Source: Prevotella sp. (lineage in GTDB: Bacteria; Bacteroidota; Bacteroidia; Bacteroidales; Bacteroidaceae). From it: 42,617 bases of DNA. Location: the NCBI GenBank assembly GCA_016291085.1, contig JAEEVW010000030.1, positions 1-42,617 of the forward strand, read 5' to 3'. Shown in pieces: positions 8,160-16,961 of this stretch (position 1 is its first letter; every line of letters begins with the position of its first letter). The notes under the pieces are model-generated. The model saw only the letters and a list, made by a program, of their open reading frames with translations. It was not told the DNA's origin and did no database searches. Position numbers and translations under genes: made by a program.

Positions 8160-11100
8160 TTACAAATTAATCTTCACGCCTGCCACTAATGAGCGGCTCT
8201 GAGGCAGCCGGCCCATGTCTATGCCTTGGCCGATAATGCTGCCCGACATAGCAAACTCAGGATCGATGCCCAAGTAGCGTGTGAAACACAGCAGATTGTT
8301 TGCCTGAATCCAGAATTGCAATCCCTGCAGGTACGTGGTGTTCATAGGCAGTGTGTACGAGAGGGTGACGGCCTTCAGTTTCAGGTAAGAGCCGTCTTCT
8401 ATCCAGCGGTCGCTGAAACGCGAATTTCCCATCGGGTCTTGAAACGTGACGCGCGGCATGTCGGTAACCTGACCTTCTGTCTGCCAGCGTTGTGTCATCG
8501 CCGTTGTCTGGTTCATAAAGCGTGAGCCGCTCTCCATCTGCTGCCTCATGTAGTTATATACGTCGTTTCCTATCGAGTAGTTGAAGCGAACGTCGAGTTT
8601 CAGTCGTTTGTAGTTCATTGTTGTCGAGATGTTTCCGTAGACATCAGGGTTCGGATCGCCTATCACGTCACGGTCACGCTCATCGATGATGCAGTTGCCG
8701 TCCTGGTCGGTGAAGCGTATGTCGCCCGCCTTAAAGTACTGGCGCGTGATACCGTCGGAAGCCAGCGTGTAAAGTCCAGCATCAGCAGCCTCTTCCGAAG
8801 TGGCAAAGACACCCGCTGTCTTGTATCCGTAGAACAGGTTGGCAGCATCGCCTATAGCCGTCCTGACAGTAGCACCGCAAACAGTGCTCTCAACGGCTTG
8901 TTGTCCAGCAGGCAACTCAGTAACCTCATTCTTGTAGTGGCCGGCGCTGGCTCCTATCTCCCACTGGAAATCCTTCGTGGCAACAATCTTTGCCACAGCA
9001 CTGACGTCAAAGCCCTCGTTCTTCATGGCACCGTCGTTCGACCAGTTGCGTTTCAGTCCGGTGACGTAGGCCAGTGGCTGGTACATCAGCAGATTGTTGA
9101 TCTTACTGCGGAAATAGTTCAGCCGAACGTTCAGACGGTTGCTCATGAAGTTGCCCTCAAGCGATGCGTTCAGGCGTGTTGTTGTTTCCCACTGCAGGCG
9201 AGTATTGCCAATATTCTCGAACGACAGTCCCGACACATCCTCAAGGAAGTTGCGTGAGGCAAAGTATGAACGGGCTGCATCGTACTCTATATCGTCGTTG
9301 CCGCTCACATCGTAGCCCAATGACAGACGCAGGTAGTCAACACCCTTGACGGCTGAGAACCACTGTTCGTTAGTCATCACCCACGATGCCTCCACACCGT
9401 GGAAGAATCCCCAGGGAACCTCAAAGAGACGCACCGAGTGGTCGGCCTCGTTGCCAAAACGCGACGAGGTCTCAAGTGCGGCATTTAGCTGAAGATAGTA
9501 GCGCTGGCAGTAGTCGTATTGAGCCTGGACATACCAGTTGATGTTCTTCCACGAGTTTGAGGATCCCGACGGCTTGGCGTTGTCCAGGGTCGAACTGATG
9601 GCTGGCATCTTGTCGCTCGTGGTATTATAGCCCAATTGCGAGTTCTGCGTGTAGGTTTCCCAGTTGAAACGAACACCACCGAAGACGGCTATACTGTGTG
9701 CATCATAGCGGTTGTTCCACGACAAGCGCGTGTCGCTCATCACGGAGTTCTGCTTGGCAGCCATCGAACGAACCTCATTCTCGCAGATGGCGTTCACCCC
9801 CTGCACGTAATAGCTGGGCACACCATTACGCGGAATATAGAACTTCTCGTTGGTGTTCACCAGGTTGTAACTAAAGTGTTCCGAAAGCCGCAGGTGCTCA
9901 CCGAACTTATAAGTAGGTGTTACGGCAAGGTTTATCAGCGAATTCTCAAAGTGGTTCTTGTTCTCAGCATCGCCATATTCGTTTACAGCCAGCGGATTGG
10001 CCAGCTTGTAGTTATATCCGGAGTATGCTGACAGGGCCTCGTCAAGATAGCTCTCGTCCGCTACATCAATGTATCCGTCACGAATCTTTCCACCCGAGAA
10101 AGTCCAAGGGCTCAGCATCGGACTCTTAGCATATGCCAGGAATGCCGTCGATGTTGGCGTGCCCTCGGTGTAGCCCGTTGGTGCACCGTCATTGCGCAGG
10201 TTGCGCGTCTGATTAGCAAACGATGCATCGAACCTCACGTCAAGCTTCTTCGTGATATGTATGTCCGAGTTGAACCTGATGTTGATGCGGCTCATGCCGT
10301 TGTTCTTAAGTGTTGACTGCTGGTTGATATAGCCTAACGACAAGTTATAGTCGGCAACATCATCGCCACCCTCAACATTGATGCTGTAGTTCTGCGTCAG
10401 TGCATTGCGGTAAACGTAGTCGCGCCAGTCAGTGTTGTTCGAGTACTGTGGAAGGTAATAGTTATCAGTACTGTTGTTCAGGAACTTGAAGTCCTTCAGT
10501 GTCGTCTCAGTGGTTTGCAGCAGGTCGCTGGCGTAGCTCTTGTATTGCGAGGCATTCATCACGTCGAATGTTCGTGGCTTCAGCGTCACGCCGCAAGAGA
10601 TGCTTGCCGTGATGCGTGTTGCCATAGAGTGGTTGCGACGCGTGTTAATCAGTATCACACCGTTGGCACCCTTTGCACCATACAGCGCCGTACCATTGCG
10701 CACCACCTGCACCTGTTCTATGTCTGCTGGCGAGATGTTTGCCAGGATGTCGTTATAGAATCCCTCGTGCAGCATACTCCGTCCGTATTGCTGGTCGTAT
10801 ATCACACCATCTATCACAATCAGCGGCTGTGCGTTTGCATTGATAGAGCTCAGACCGTTCATGAACATCACGCTTCCTATGCCAGGAGTGCCGCTGCGAG
10901 TGGTTGTGTGAACTTCAGCGCCAAGCTTTTTCTGTATTTCTTCCTCGATGCTCACTGAGTTAGCAAACTCAAACCCCTTGGCGTTGCTCGTACTTGTCAC
11001 GTTTGTCTTTACCCCATAGTCCTCGCTGAACGTGTTGGGGTATAGCGCTATCGCACGTTGTTGCACAGCACTTGTCAGTCCGCTCTTTACAATGTTGTGT

Positions 11101-11369
11101 TCAGGCGAACTGAAAGTCAACGACGTGGCTGTCAGCGGAACACGCAGCTCATAGCTGCCGTCGCTCTCTGTCAGCGTGCTGTAGCCGTTGGTTTCGGCAA
11201 CACTCACCAGTACGCCGGAAAGTGGCTGGTGTGTGGTGGCATCCGTCACGATACCCTTCACCTCGCGCGTTGCGTCCTGAGCATGGACAGGTGTGTAGCT
11301 CATCACTGCCGCCACACAACAGCAACCTATTGCAACTCTCCGTAAAAACATATTCTTGAAAGTAATCAT
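8160..11369 (-). CDS. SusC/RagA family TonB-dependent outer-membrane transporter (pair 1)
   Basis: The 1069-aa protein starts with a signal peptide ending VHAQ (about residue 31). A carboxypeptidase-regulatory-like beta domain (about 35-115) has the opening VKGIVTDATTHQPLSGVLVS. The TonB plug (about 120-240) contains QPLIVIDGVIY and IEQVQVVRNGTALYGAKGANGVILINTRR, the SusC signature. The rest is a 22-strand barrel in the family, ending RSLVAGVKINL. The plug segment EIQKKLGAEVHTTTRSG is divergent from the usual LQGKVAGV motif. There is no N-terminal STN signalling domain, consistent with control by the HTCS rather than an anti-sigma pathway. Length is normal. It is paired with the SusD at 6360-8117 and preceded by a fasciclin lipoprotein gene whose stop lies in the shared spacer repeat. 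A second start at Met7 is possible. Confidence 0.96.
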   Translation of the reverse strand: MITFKNMFLRRVAIGCCCVAAVMSYTPVHAQDATREVKGIVTDATTHQPLSGVLVSVAETNGYSTLTESDGSYELRVPLTATSLTFSSPEHNIVKSGLTSAVQQRAIALYPNTFSEDYGVKTNVTSTSNAKGFEFANSVSIEEEIQKKLGAEVHTTTRSGTPGIGSVMFMNGLSSINANAQPLIVIDGVIYDQQYGRSMLHEGFYNDILANISPADIEQVQVVRNGTALYGAKGANGVILINTRRNHSMATRITASISCGVTLKPRTFDVMNASQYKSYASDLLQTTETTLKDFKFLNNSTDNYYLPQYSNNTDWRDYVYRNALTQNYSINVEGGDDVADYNLSLGYINQQSTLKNNGMSRINIRFNSDIHITKKLDVRFDASFANQTRNLRNDGAPTGYTEGTPTSTAFLAYAKSPMLSPWTFSGGKIRDGYIDVADESYLDEALSAYSGYNYKLANPLAVNEYGDAENKNHFENSLINLAVTPTYKFGEHLRLSEHFSYNLVNTNEKFYIPRNGVPSYYVQGVNAICENEVRSMAAKQNSVMSDTRLSWNNRYDAHSIAVFGGVRFNWETYTQNSQLGYNTTSDKMPAISSTLDNAKPSGSSNSWKNINWYVQAQYDYCQRYYLQLNAALETSSRFGNEADHSVRLFEVPWGFFHGVEASWVMTNEQWFSAVKGVDYLRLSLGYDVSGNDDIEYDAARSYFASRNFLEDVSGLSFENIGNTRLQWETTTRLNASLEGNFMSNRLNVRLNYFRSKINNLLMYQPLAYVTGLKRNWSNDGAMKNEGFDVSAVAKIVATKDFQWEIGASAGHYKNEVTELPAGQQAVESTVCGATVRTAIGDAANLFYGYKTAGVFATSEEAADAGLYTLASDGITRQYFKAGDIRFTDQDGNCIIDERDRDVIGDPNPDVYGNISTTMNYKRLKLDVRFNYSIGNDVYNYMRQQMESGSRFMNQTTAMTQRWQTEGQVTDMPRVTFQDPMGNSRFSDRWIEDGSYLKLKAVTLSYTLPMNTTYLQGLQFWIQANNLLCFTRYLGIDPEFAMSGSIIGQGIDMGRLPQSRSLVAGVKINL

Positions 11370-11379
11370 AACTCCATTA

Positions 11380-11407
11380 TTCTTTATTCATTGTTCATTA
11401 TTCTTTA
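11380..11407 (-). repeat. Heptanucleotide spacer repeat containing the fasciclin gene's stop codon
   Basis: Units TTCTTTA, TTCATTG, TTCATTA and TTCTTTA (plus strand) occupy the gap before SusC. They include the stop of the upstream fasciclin gene (11398-11400). Confidence 0.85.
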
Positions 11408-13050
11408 GCACAGCGAAAAATGATTCTGTCTATGCGTAGCGTGGCGCCGTCGGTATTCGACTGTAGCTCCAGGCGTACCGTCGGAGTAGCCAGTCCCCAC
11501 GAACAAGTAGTCAGACTGACATTCGACTGCAGCAGCACCTCGTTCACCGTAGTGCCGTCAACCGACTTCGCATAGCGGAATGGTGGTGAAGATATGACAC
11601 CATTCTGGTCTGGCTGGCGTATGCGGCTCAGTACGCGCAGTGGTTTCTCTGTCTCAGCGATGGCCAGTGAGTCGCCGGCGGTAGCAGGAGCAAACACCGC
11701 ATAGATGTTGTACTTTACCCCAGAAAGCAAGTCGGGTATTTTGAAACCAACAGCCACGCGTGCCGACGGATTCACGGGATTTACCTCAACGTAAGAATCG
11801 CCCGATACTTTGCCGTAGAACTTGTTGTTCGACGCCACTTGGACTATCGTCAACGGGTCAATGGCATTGATTAGTGTGTCCTGGCTCGATATGTTTTCTG
11901 CTTCAACACTAATGTCCTGCATGAATGTCAGGTATTTCGATATCGTTGCCGATGATGCCTTGCGCACTTGGCCATTGCTACAAGCAATTTCCGTAGTGCC
12001 ATAAAATACGCCTCCCTCGTCAAACGGATGCTGGTAGACATAATAGTTGTCGGTAATACCGAGCAACCGCCGCTGCTCGTTAGTCAGTGCCTGTGTCGAT
12101 ACAGCAGAGTCTCTGAATGCCACGTCACTGTTTACTGTTCTGCTGAAGAATCCCCCGCCGATGATTGCCAGACGAGTATTCGTATATTGCATAGAGTCGC
12201 GTTTCAACACGTTTCTCGGATAGTTGAAATAGGGGGTGTATTCTTCCACGAGCTCATCCCATACCGTGTTTGTTGGTGCTATGAACCAATAGGTGCTGTC
12301 TTCTAAGTCTATGCGTCCATACTTGCTCAGCAGATCGTTGGTAAGCACCGTTACTGAGTCCATGTAGTGCGTCATTCCGTCAATAATCTCGCCCGGCACG
12401 CTCTGTGCCTCAACAAACTCGTATGTATTGTGGCTGCTCAGAAAACTATAGACGCTGTCAAGACCTTCCTCCATGTCGAGAGTCTCCAGGACGTTCGGCA
12501 CGTAGTCAAGCTTACTGTCCATTGTGAACAGCAGGCCGTTGTCGCATAGAGTGTTCTTCTCTGTCAGCGAGTTTCTGCCCAACTGCATGCTTGTAAGTTT
12601 TGCATACTTATCGTTCATCAGCGTAATTGTCTGGTTAGTCAGGCTCGATACTGGATAGCGGTATTGCGCTATATGATTCATGATGAAACGACGTATCACC
12701 GTGTTTTCAGATGTGCGTACTCCAGCTTCCTGCTGACTGCGGAAAGACGCAATCAGCTCGTTTGTCTCCGACGTCGACAGCGCCGTATTCGTCGGAGCAA
12801 ACACGGTAAATGTCTGACTACCGTCAAGCACAGTGTTGTACCCGCACGCTTCCAACACGCTGGCAAAATTCTCCAGACTGCTGTTGTCCTTAATGGTCTG
12901 CCACAGCGTTCCGCCCGCCGTCGTAGCCTCTTCATAGTGGTCGTTCCACTCGTCGCTACAGGAAGTCAGCGCTACGCTGAACAATAAAGAACAAATAATA
13001 AATAATAATTCTTTCTGTCCTTTAGCAGTTTTGCTTACTTTGTATATCAT
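11398..13050 (-). CDS. Fasciclin-domain surface lipoprotein (third in operon)
   Basis: The 550-aa protein has a lipobox signal ending SVALTSC, then SDEWNDHYEE. The first fasciclin (FAS1/BIgH3) domain (about 40-200) shows LENFASVLEACGYNTVLDGSQ and TVFAPTNTAL, the H1 motif of the fold. A second degenerate FAS1 domain (about 205-370) has YWFIAPTNTVWDELV. The C-terminal 150 residues look like a beta-sandwich (ARVAVGFKIPDLLSGVKYNI, VRLELQSNTDGATLRIDRI) of unknown function. FAS1 domains mediate adhesion; in PULs such lipoproteins may occupy the position of SusE/F-like surface glycan-binding proteins, but that role is inferred. It lies between a fasciclin gene (41 bp upstream) and SusC (28 bp downstream). 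Its signal peptide and leader are shared with the SusD at 6360-8117. Confidence 0.88.
   Translation of the reverse strand: MIYKVSKTAKGQKELLFIICSLLFSVALTSCSDEWNDHYEEATTAGGTLWQTIKDNSSLENFASVLEACGYNTVLDGSQTFTVFAPTNTALSTSETNELIASFRSQQEAGVRTSENTVIRRFIMNHIAQYRYPVSSLTNQTITLMNDKYAKLTSMQLGRNSLTEKNTLCDNGLLFTMDSKLDYVPNVLETLDMEEGLDSVYSFLSSHNTYEFVEAQSVPGEIIDGMTHYMDSVTVLTNDLLSKYGRIDLEDSTYWFIAPTNTVWDELVEEYTPYFNYPRNVLKRDSMQYTNTRLAIIGGGFFSRTVNSDVAFRDSAVSTQALTNEQRRLLGITDNYYVYQHPFDEGGVFYGTTEIACSNGQVRKASSATISKYLTFMQDISVEAENISSQDTLINAIDPLTIVQVASNNKFYGKVSGDSYVEVNPVNPSARVAVGFKIPDLLSGVKYNIYAVFAPATAGDSLAIAETEKPLRVLSRIRQPDQNGVISSPPFRYAKSVDGTTVNEVLLQSNVSLTTCSWGLATPTVRLELQSNTDGATLRIDRIIFRCAKE
12978..13005 (-). repeat. 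Degenerate heptanucleotide repeat forming a signal-peptide core
   Basis: Plus-strand units TGAACAA, TAAAGAA, CAAATAA and TAAATAA encode the LLFIICSLLFS core of the fasciclin lipoprotein signal peptide. It is the counterpart of the tract at 8049-8076. Confidence 0.75.
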
Positions 13051-13057
13051 AGCTTTA

Positions 13058-13078
13058 TTCTTTATTCATTATTCTTTA
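13058..13078 (-). repeat. Heptanucleotide spacer repeat between two fasciclin genes
   Basis: Three units, TTCTTTA, TTCATTA and TTCTTTA (plus strand), lie in the 41-bp gap next to a small GC-rich inverted repeat (GCCGCAGGCCGC). Confidence 0.8.
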
Positions 13079-13091
13079 AGCCGCAGGCCGC

Positions 13092-15158
13092 TTACAACAT
13101 CGGCTCCATGCTTCCCTCGTCGGTAATACCAAACACACTGCGCGGAACCAGTTCTAAGAAGTCCAGCATGAACTCATTGTCGTTTCCCTGCTTGGCCGAC
13201 ACACAGCGGATTCGCAGGTAGTGATCCTCGCCAGCGCTGATGTTCGCCGTACACAGCACCATGCGGTAGGTGTTGGACTGTCGGGCGAAGTACACATGGT
13301 CGTTACCACCGCCGTATGGGTAATGGTAGCCGCCTGTGGGCCCGCGATAGTAACCCTTGTTCTTCAGTTCCTTCTGATCAGTCGACAGCTCCAACTGTGT
13401 CATAGAGTTATAGTCAGCCTTCCAGTTCGATCCAAGGATAGACGCATCACTCAGGTTTTTTGTCATATCAAGAGGTATTCCCTGAGGCTTGTCATCATAG
13501 TATATCTGTGCGACACCGCGCGTAGGCTCTGCCGCGAATCCAAGGCGTATCTGCCACTGACCATCGAAAGGCACCGGCGGTAGGCGGAACGTGAAGTCGA
13601 AGTCCTTGAACAGGTTCATCTCGTCGCCCTCGTAGCTGTCGTACCAATCGTGCGGACGGCGGTAAACGAACCAGCTGCCTTCGTTGATGGTTACACCGTC
13701 AAGATAGCCGTTCGGGAAGTAGTAGTTACGGCCGTACTTTCCTGTCTCATCATAGTCTGGGTCGTTGTTCTTTACGCCATTGTTACGCTGGTTCAACCGT
13801 ATGTCGTTAGTCATCAGCTCGGGGAAGATTGTTGAGAAATCCATACGTATCAAACCGTTGAACACCTCGTTGCGTGTCTGGTCATCGAATGCCAGTATGT
13901 CGCCAACATAGAAGTAGCGACCGTTAAGAGCATCTTGTTTGTAGTCACTCTCAACTGTAGGATAAATATACACACCGGGAATGTGGAACTCGTCATCCCA
14001 TCGGCGGTTGACATAACGCTGGCCAATAATGCTTGTGCCTGCCCATTTGCGTACCGTCAGGCGTTCGAACTTCATCATTGTGTGAGGCAGCATCGTCTCG
14101 TACCAGTCAACGGGATTCATGTCGCGCGTCTCAATACCTATATCGTTATACGGAGTCAGATAGTTCCATCCCTTTACGTCACGCGTCAGCACGTGGTATG
14201 CCAGGAAGCGGTGCAGTGGGTTCTTCTCATGTGTGATATGAGCGAAGTCATGATAGCTTGCTGATGCATCCTCAGGATACTGCTCATCATATATCTCACA
14301 TGCTTTCTGGTACAGTTGTTCAATAGTCGTAATGCCATACTTCTCTCTCAGTACAGAGTCCGTCGGCGTGAATACCGTGAAGCCAATGCGCTTCTCGTCG
14401 GGCACTGTTGCCGTCTCTTTGTTCACGTGCGACACATATCTGATGCGCGGATAGTTCTCCTTTATCCCGTCCCACTGCTCGTCGCGGTATTGGTACAGCA
14501 CATTGGCAAAGCCGGCAGCTCGCATTGCCGACGCAAAGAGACTGATGTTCGGGTTCTGTTCCATCATGTCGAGAATCATGCGGTTCGAGCTCTCCAGCAC
14601 TTCCGTCACCGGTTGTACAAATCCGTTCTCCACAGAGTCGTCTTGCAGTTCAAAGATAATGTGCGACGTGCCGTTCAGGAACACTACGGCATTGCCGTTG
14701 TCATCACTACCGTGACTCACCTCAATATATCGGCGGTTCATGTTCGATGTTGACAGCACACCGTCGTTCATGTCGGCAGTTGTGTACATATCCTTTACCA
14801 AGTGTGTGCGCACGAGTGTGTCACAGTCCTCGAATGACAGTTGGTCAAAACTGGTCAGTCCTTTCTTCCCCAAATAGTTCTGCATCGCTTCGTTCGTAGG
14901 CGCAAAACATGTGTATTCACCGTATGTTGACAGTAACTTTGTCATTCCAGTGCGCTCTATCAGTTTGTAGAACTCACTGAAATCATCGTGGCTCGCCAGA
15001 TACTGGCTCATCATCTGCCCCTTGAAGGTATAGTAGTTTGATGTGTCGGGCTCGTCGCTACAGGAAGTGAAGAGTGAAGAGTGAAGAGTGAAGAATAAAG
15101 CTGCGCACAGCCACTTCACCGAACTGTTTATTTTTGTAATCATCATCATAATTCTCAT
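13092..15158 (-). CDS. Fasciclin-domain surface lipoprotein with C-terminal beta domain (second in operon)
   Basis: The 688-aa protein has a lipobox signal ending SSLFTSC, then SDEPDTSNYY. FAS1 domain 1 (about 45-195) carries FYKLIERTGMTKLLSTYGEYTCFAPTNEAM; domain 2 (about 200-440) carries LFASAMRAAGFANVLYQ and FTVFTPTDSVLREKYG. The last 190 residues form a separate aromatic- and glycine-rich beta domain (GQWQIRLGFAAEPTRGVAQIYYD, HYLRIRCVSAKQGNDNEFMLDFLELVP) that resembles ligand-binding jelly rolls, though I cannot name a family. It starts 10 bp after the SusD stop at 15169. Its first 37 codons are nearly identical to those of that SusD, including the (GTGAAGA)4 tract. The likely role is surface capture or presentation of substrate; this is inferred from location. 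Several in-frame ATGs precede the hydrophobic core, so the exact start is uncertain by a few residues. Confidence 0.88.
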   Translation of the reverse strand: MRIMMMITKINSSVKWLCAALFFTLHSSLFTSCSDEPDTSNYYTFKGQMMSQYLASHDDFSEFYKLIERTGMTKLLSTYGEYTCFAPTNEAMQNYLGKKGLTSFDQLSFEDCDTLVRTHLVKDMYTTADMNDGVLSTSNMNRRYIEVSHGSDDNGNAVVFLNGTSHIIFELQDDSVENGFVQPVTEVLESSNRMILDMMEQNPNISLFASAMRAAGFANVLYQYRDEQWDGIKENYPRIRYVSHVNKETATVPDEKRIGFTVFTPTDSVLREKYGITTIEQLYQKACEIYDEQYPEDASASYHDFAHITHEKNPLHRFLAYHVLTRDVKGWNYLTPYNDIGIETRDMNPVDWYETMLPHTMMKFERLTVRKWAGTSIIGQRYVNRRWDDEFHIPGVYIYPTVESDYKQDALNGRYFYVGDILAFDDQTRNEVFNGLIRMDFSTIFPELMTNDIRLNQRNNGVKNNDPDYDETGKYGRNYYFPNGYLDGVTINEGSWFVYRRPHDWYDSYEGDEMNLFKDFDFTFRLPPVPFDGQWQIRLGFAAEPTRGVAQIYYDDKPQGIPLDMTKNLSDASILGSNWKADYNSMTQLELSTDQKELKNKGYYRGPTGGYHYPYGGGNDHVYFARQSNTYRMVLCTANISAGEDHYLRIRCVSAKQGNDNEFMLDFLELVPRSVFGITDEGSMEPML
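15067..15094 (-). repeat. (GTGAAGA)4 repeat in a lipoprotein signal peptide
   Basis: Four perfect 7-bp units. The coding strand reads TCTTCAC and encodes the FTLHSSLFT segment just before the lipobox cysteine. Confidence 0.95.
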
Positions 15159-15168
15159 TTTTCAGTTA

Positions 15169-16929
15169 TCAATTCTTAACTATGCTGCTATTCTCTCCGC
15201 TGCCGAATGCCGGGTTCTGCTTTAGGTTCTTGTTCACCTTCAGCTCGTCAATGTGGTATGGCCAGTAAATAGCATCCATACGCGACAGCTTGCTTGACAC
15301 GGCACCAGTTGCACCGCTGGTTCCCTTACGTGACACACAACCCACGAGGAAACTGGTATTATCATCGCGTTGTGAGCGCCTTACCAGATCGTACCAGCGT
15401 TTGCCCTCAAACATCAACTCTCGCTGGCGTTCGGCAAGAACAAGTGCACGCATCGATGACTTTGACGAGAACATATCCCAATCCAAGTCCTTCGTCTCCT
15501 TGCTGCAGTTGCTGCGCTTATTTATTGCGTTCACGATGGCGAATGCCTGGCGCAGCAGCGTATCTGCCTGCAGCCTCTCTGCCTCGCTCTCACCTTCTGG
15601 AGCCATCTCAACCAGCGCCTCCGCTTTCATCAGCATGACGTCTGTCAATCGATAGATAATCCAGTCAGAATGGTTCTTACCCTCGGTATACGTGCTGCCG
15701 TAGCTTCCCTGAATCTCAGCTTTCGTCAAGTCAACCATTGCCGACGATGTAGTGTATTTATTGATACCATACGTGTTCGACTGTCCTTGAACGGGCTGCA
15801 TGTTCTCATAGAATCGTGTGTCGTTCTTCGACATAAATACTGTGAATGCCTCGTCGCTGATGTCCGTACCTATGAAGTCGGCGGGTCTCACCAGTCCTGG
15901 GAATGTTGTCGCATTGCCGTAGAATGAGTTCACCGCAGCGTTTGCCAGCATGTCGTCATCGTTCATAAAGACCAGTTCAAAGATACTCTCACTGCTGTTA
16001 CCCGTTCCGAATATCTCTGAGAAGGCATTACCGTAGTAGTTGCCTGTCGACATATTGTCGTTTATCAGTGGGAAACCGTCAATGAGTTGAGAGTTAAGAG
16101 TTGAGAGTTGAGAGTTCTTTATTTTGTTCTCATACTCTATAAGCTTCTCGTTTATTATCATGTCTGCATAGCGCACACAGTTCTGATAGTCCTTCTTCCA
16201 CAAATACATATCTGCCAGCATAGCGTGAATGGCGTCCTGAGTTATTCGTCCCTTCTGATAGTATGGCTGAGCCACCGGATAGCGTTTAACGGCTGTTGAC
16301 TGCACACTCTCCAGGTCTTCTGTCAAAGCGGTCAGTATGTCGTCGAACGACGATGCTTCCACATCCATTTTCTGGTTGTCGTCCAGATAAGGCTCCGTAA
16401 TGTAAGGCACGTCGCGAAACGTGCGTATCAGGTAGAAGTACATCAAGTCGCGCAACGCTGATACCTCAGCAATGGTTGCCGCCAGTTTGCTCTGTGTGTA
16501 GCTTGGATCACGTTCTGCCACCTGTGGTGCATAGCGCAGCACGGTGTTGCAGCGGTTTATCACGTTGTAGAAATCACCCCATTTGGCATAAGTGTTACTC
16601 GCATTGATATTCTCCTTGAAGACGTTGGCAATTTGTATGTTGTTTTCAAAATTCTTGCCTCCTACGATATTGTCGGAACGGAATTCTCCCCACACCATCA
16701 TACGGCTGATGACAGCTTCCGTCTGCATTGAAGAGTAACATCCGGCAACCACGCCTTCAACGTCGGCCTCTTCATCCCAGTATTTGTCGAGCACGATAAT
16801 CTCGCGCGGCTCAATTTGGAGGAAGTCGCTACAGGAAGTGAAGAGTGAAGAGTGAAGAGTGAAGAGTAAAGCTGCGCCGAGCCACTTCACCGAATTGTTT
16901 ATTTTAGTCATCATAATCATAATTCTCAA
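15169..16929 (-). CDS. SusD/RagB family outer-membrane glycan-binding lipoprotein (pair 2)
   Basis: The 586-aa protein has a lipobox signal ending SSLFTSC followed by SDFLQIEP, a typical SusD mature start. The conserved region ATIAEVSALRDLMYFYLIRTFRDVPYITEPY (about 155-190) and the C-terminal RQRELMFEGKRWYDLVRRSQRDD establish the family. Two heptanucleotide tracts interrupt the gene: (GTGAAGA)4 in the signal peptide, and GAGTTGA units coding for SQLSTLNSQL at about residues 271-282, inside the mature protein in what is presumably a surface loop. It follows its SusC partner (16958-20356) after 28 bp. The mature protein resembles the first SusD only at family level, suggesting that the two pairs take up different fragments. 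Confidence 0.96.
   Translation of the reverse strand: MRIMIMMTKINNSVKWLGAALLFTLHSSLFTSCSDFLQIEPREIIVLDKYWDEEADVEGVVAGCYSSMQTEAVISRMMVWGEFRSDNIVGGKNFENNIQIANVFKENINASNTYAKWGDFYNVINRCNTVLRYAPQVAERDPSYTQSKLAATIAEVSALRDLMYFYLIRTFRDVPYITEPYLDDNQKMDVEASSFDDILTALTEDLESVQSTAVKRYPVAQPYYQKGRITQDAIHAMLADMYLWKKDYQNCVRYADMIINEKLIEYENKIKNSQLSTLNSQLIDGFPLINDNMSTGNYYGNAFSEIFGTGNSSESIFELVFMNDDDMLANAAVNSFYGNATTFPGLVRPADFIGTDISDEAFTVFMSKNDTRFYENMQPVQGQSNTYGINKYTTSSAMVDLTKAEIQGSYGSTYTEGKNHSDWIIYRLTDVMLMKAEALVEMAPEGESEAERLQADTLLRQAFAIVNAINKRSNCSKETKDLDWDMFSSKSSMRALVLAERQRELMFEGKRWYDLVRRSQRDDNTSFLVGCVSRKGTSGATGAVSSKLSRMDAIYWPYHIDELKVNKNLKQNPAFGSGENSSIVKN
16084..16118 (-). repeat. GAGTTGA heptanucleotide repeat inside SusD
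   Basis: Units GAGTTGA, GAGTTAA, GAGTTGA, GAGTTGA and GAGTTCT. The coding strand gives SQLSTLNSQL in the mature SusD, away from the signal peptide. Confidence 0.92.
16838..16865 (-). repeat. (GTGAAGA)4 repeat in the SusD signal peptide
   Basis: Four perfect units at the same position, relative to the start codon and lipobox, as the tract at 15067-15094. About 100 bp around both tracts is nearly identical. Confidence 0.95.
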
Positions 16930-16961
16930 GTTTTCATTTCTTCAAGTTTTCAATTCTTCAA
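16922..16961 (-). repeat. Octanucleotide repeat spanning the SusC stop and the SusC-SusD spacer
   Basis: Five 8-bp units on the plus strand: ATTCTCAA, GTTTTCAT, TTCTTCAA, GTTTTCAA, TTCTTCAA. The SusC stop codon (16958-16960) lies in the last one. Confidence 0.8.

Noticed and set aside
15067..16865. GTGAAGA arrays considered as a CRISPR or integron feature
   Set aside because: Units are 7 bp with no spacers and lie inside coding sequence; they are simple tandem repeats.
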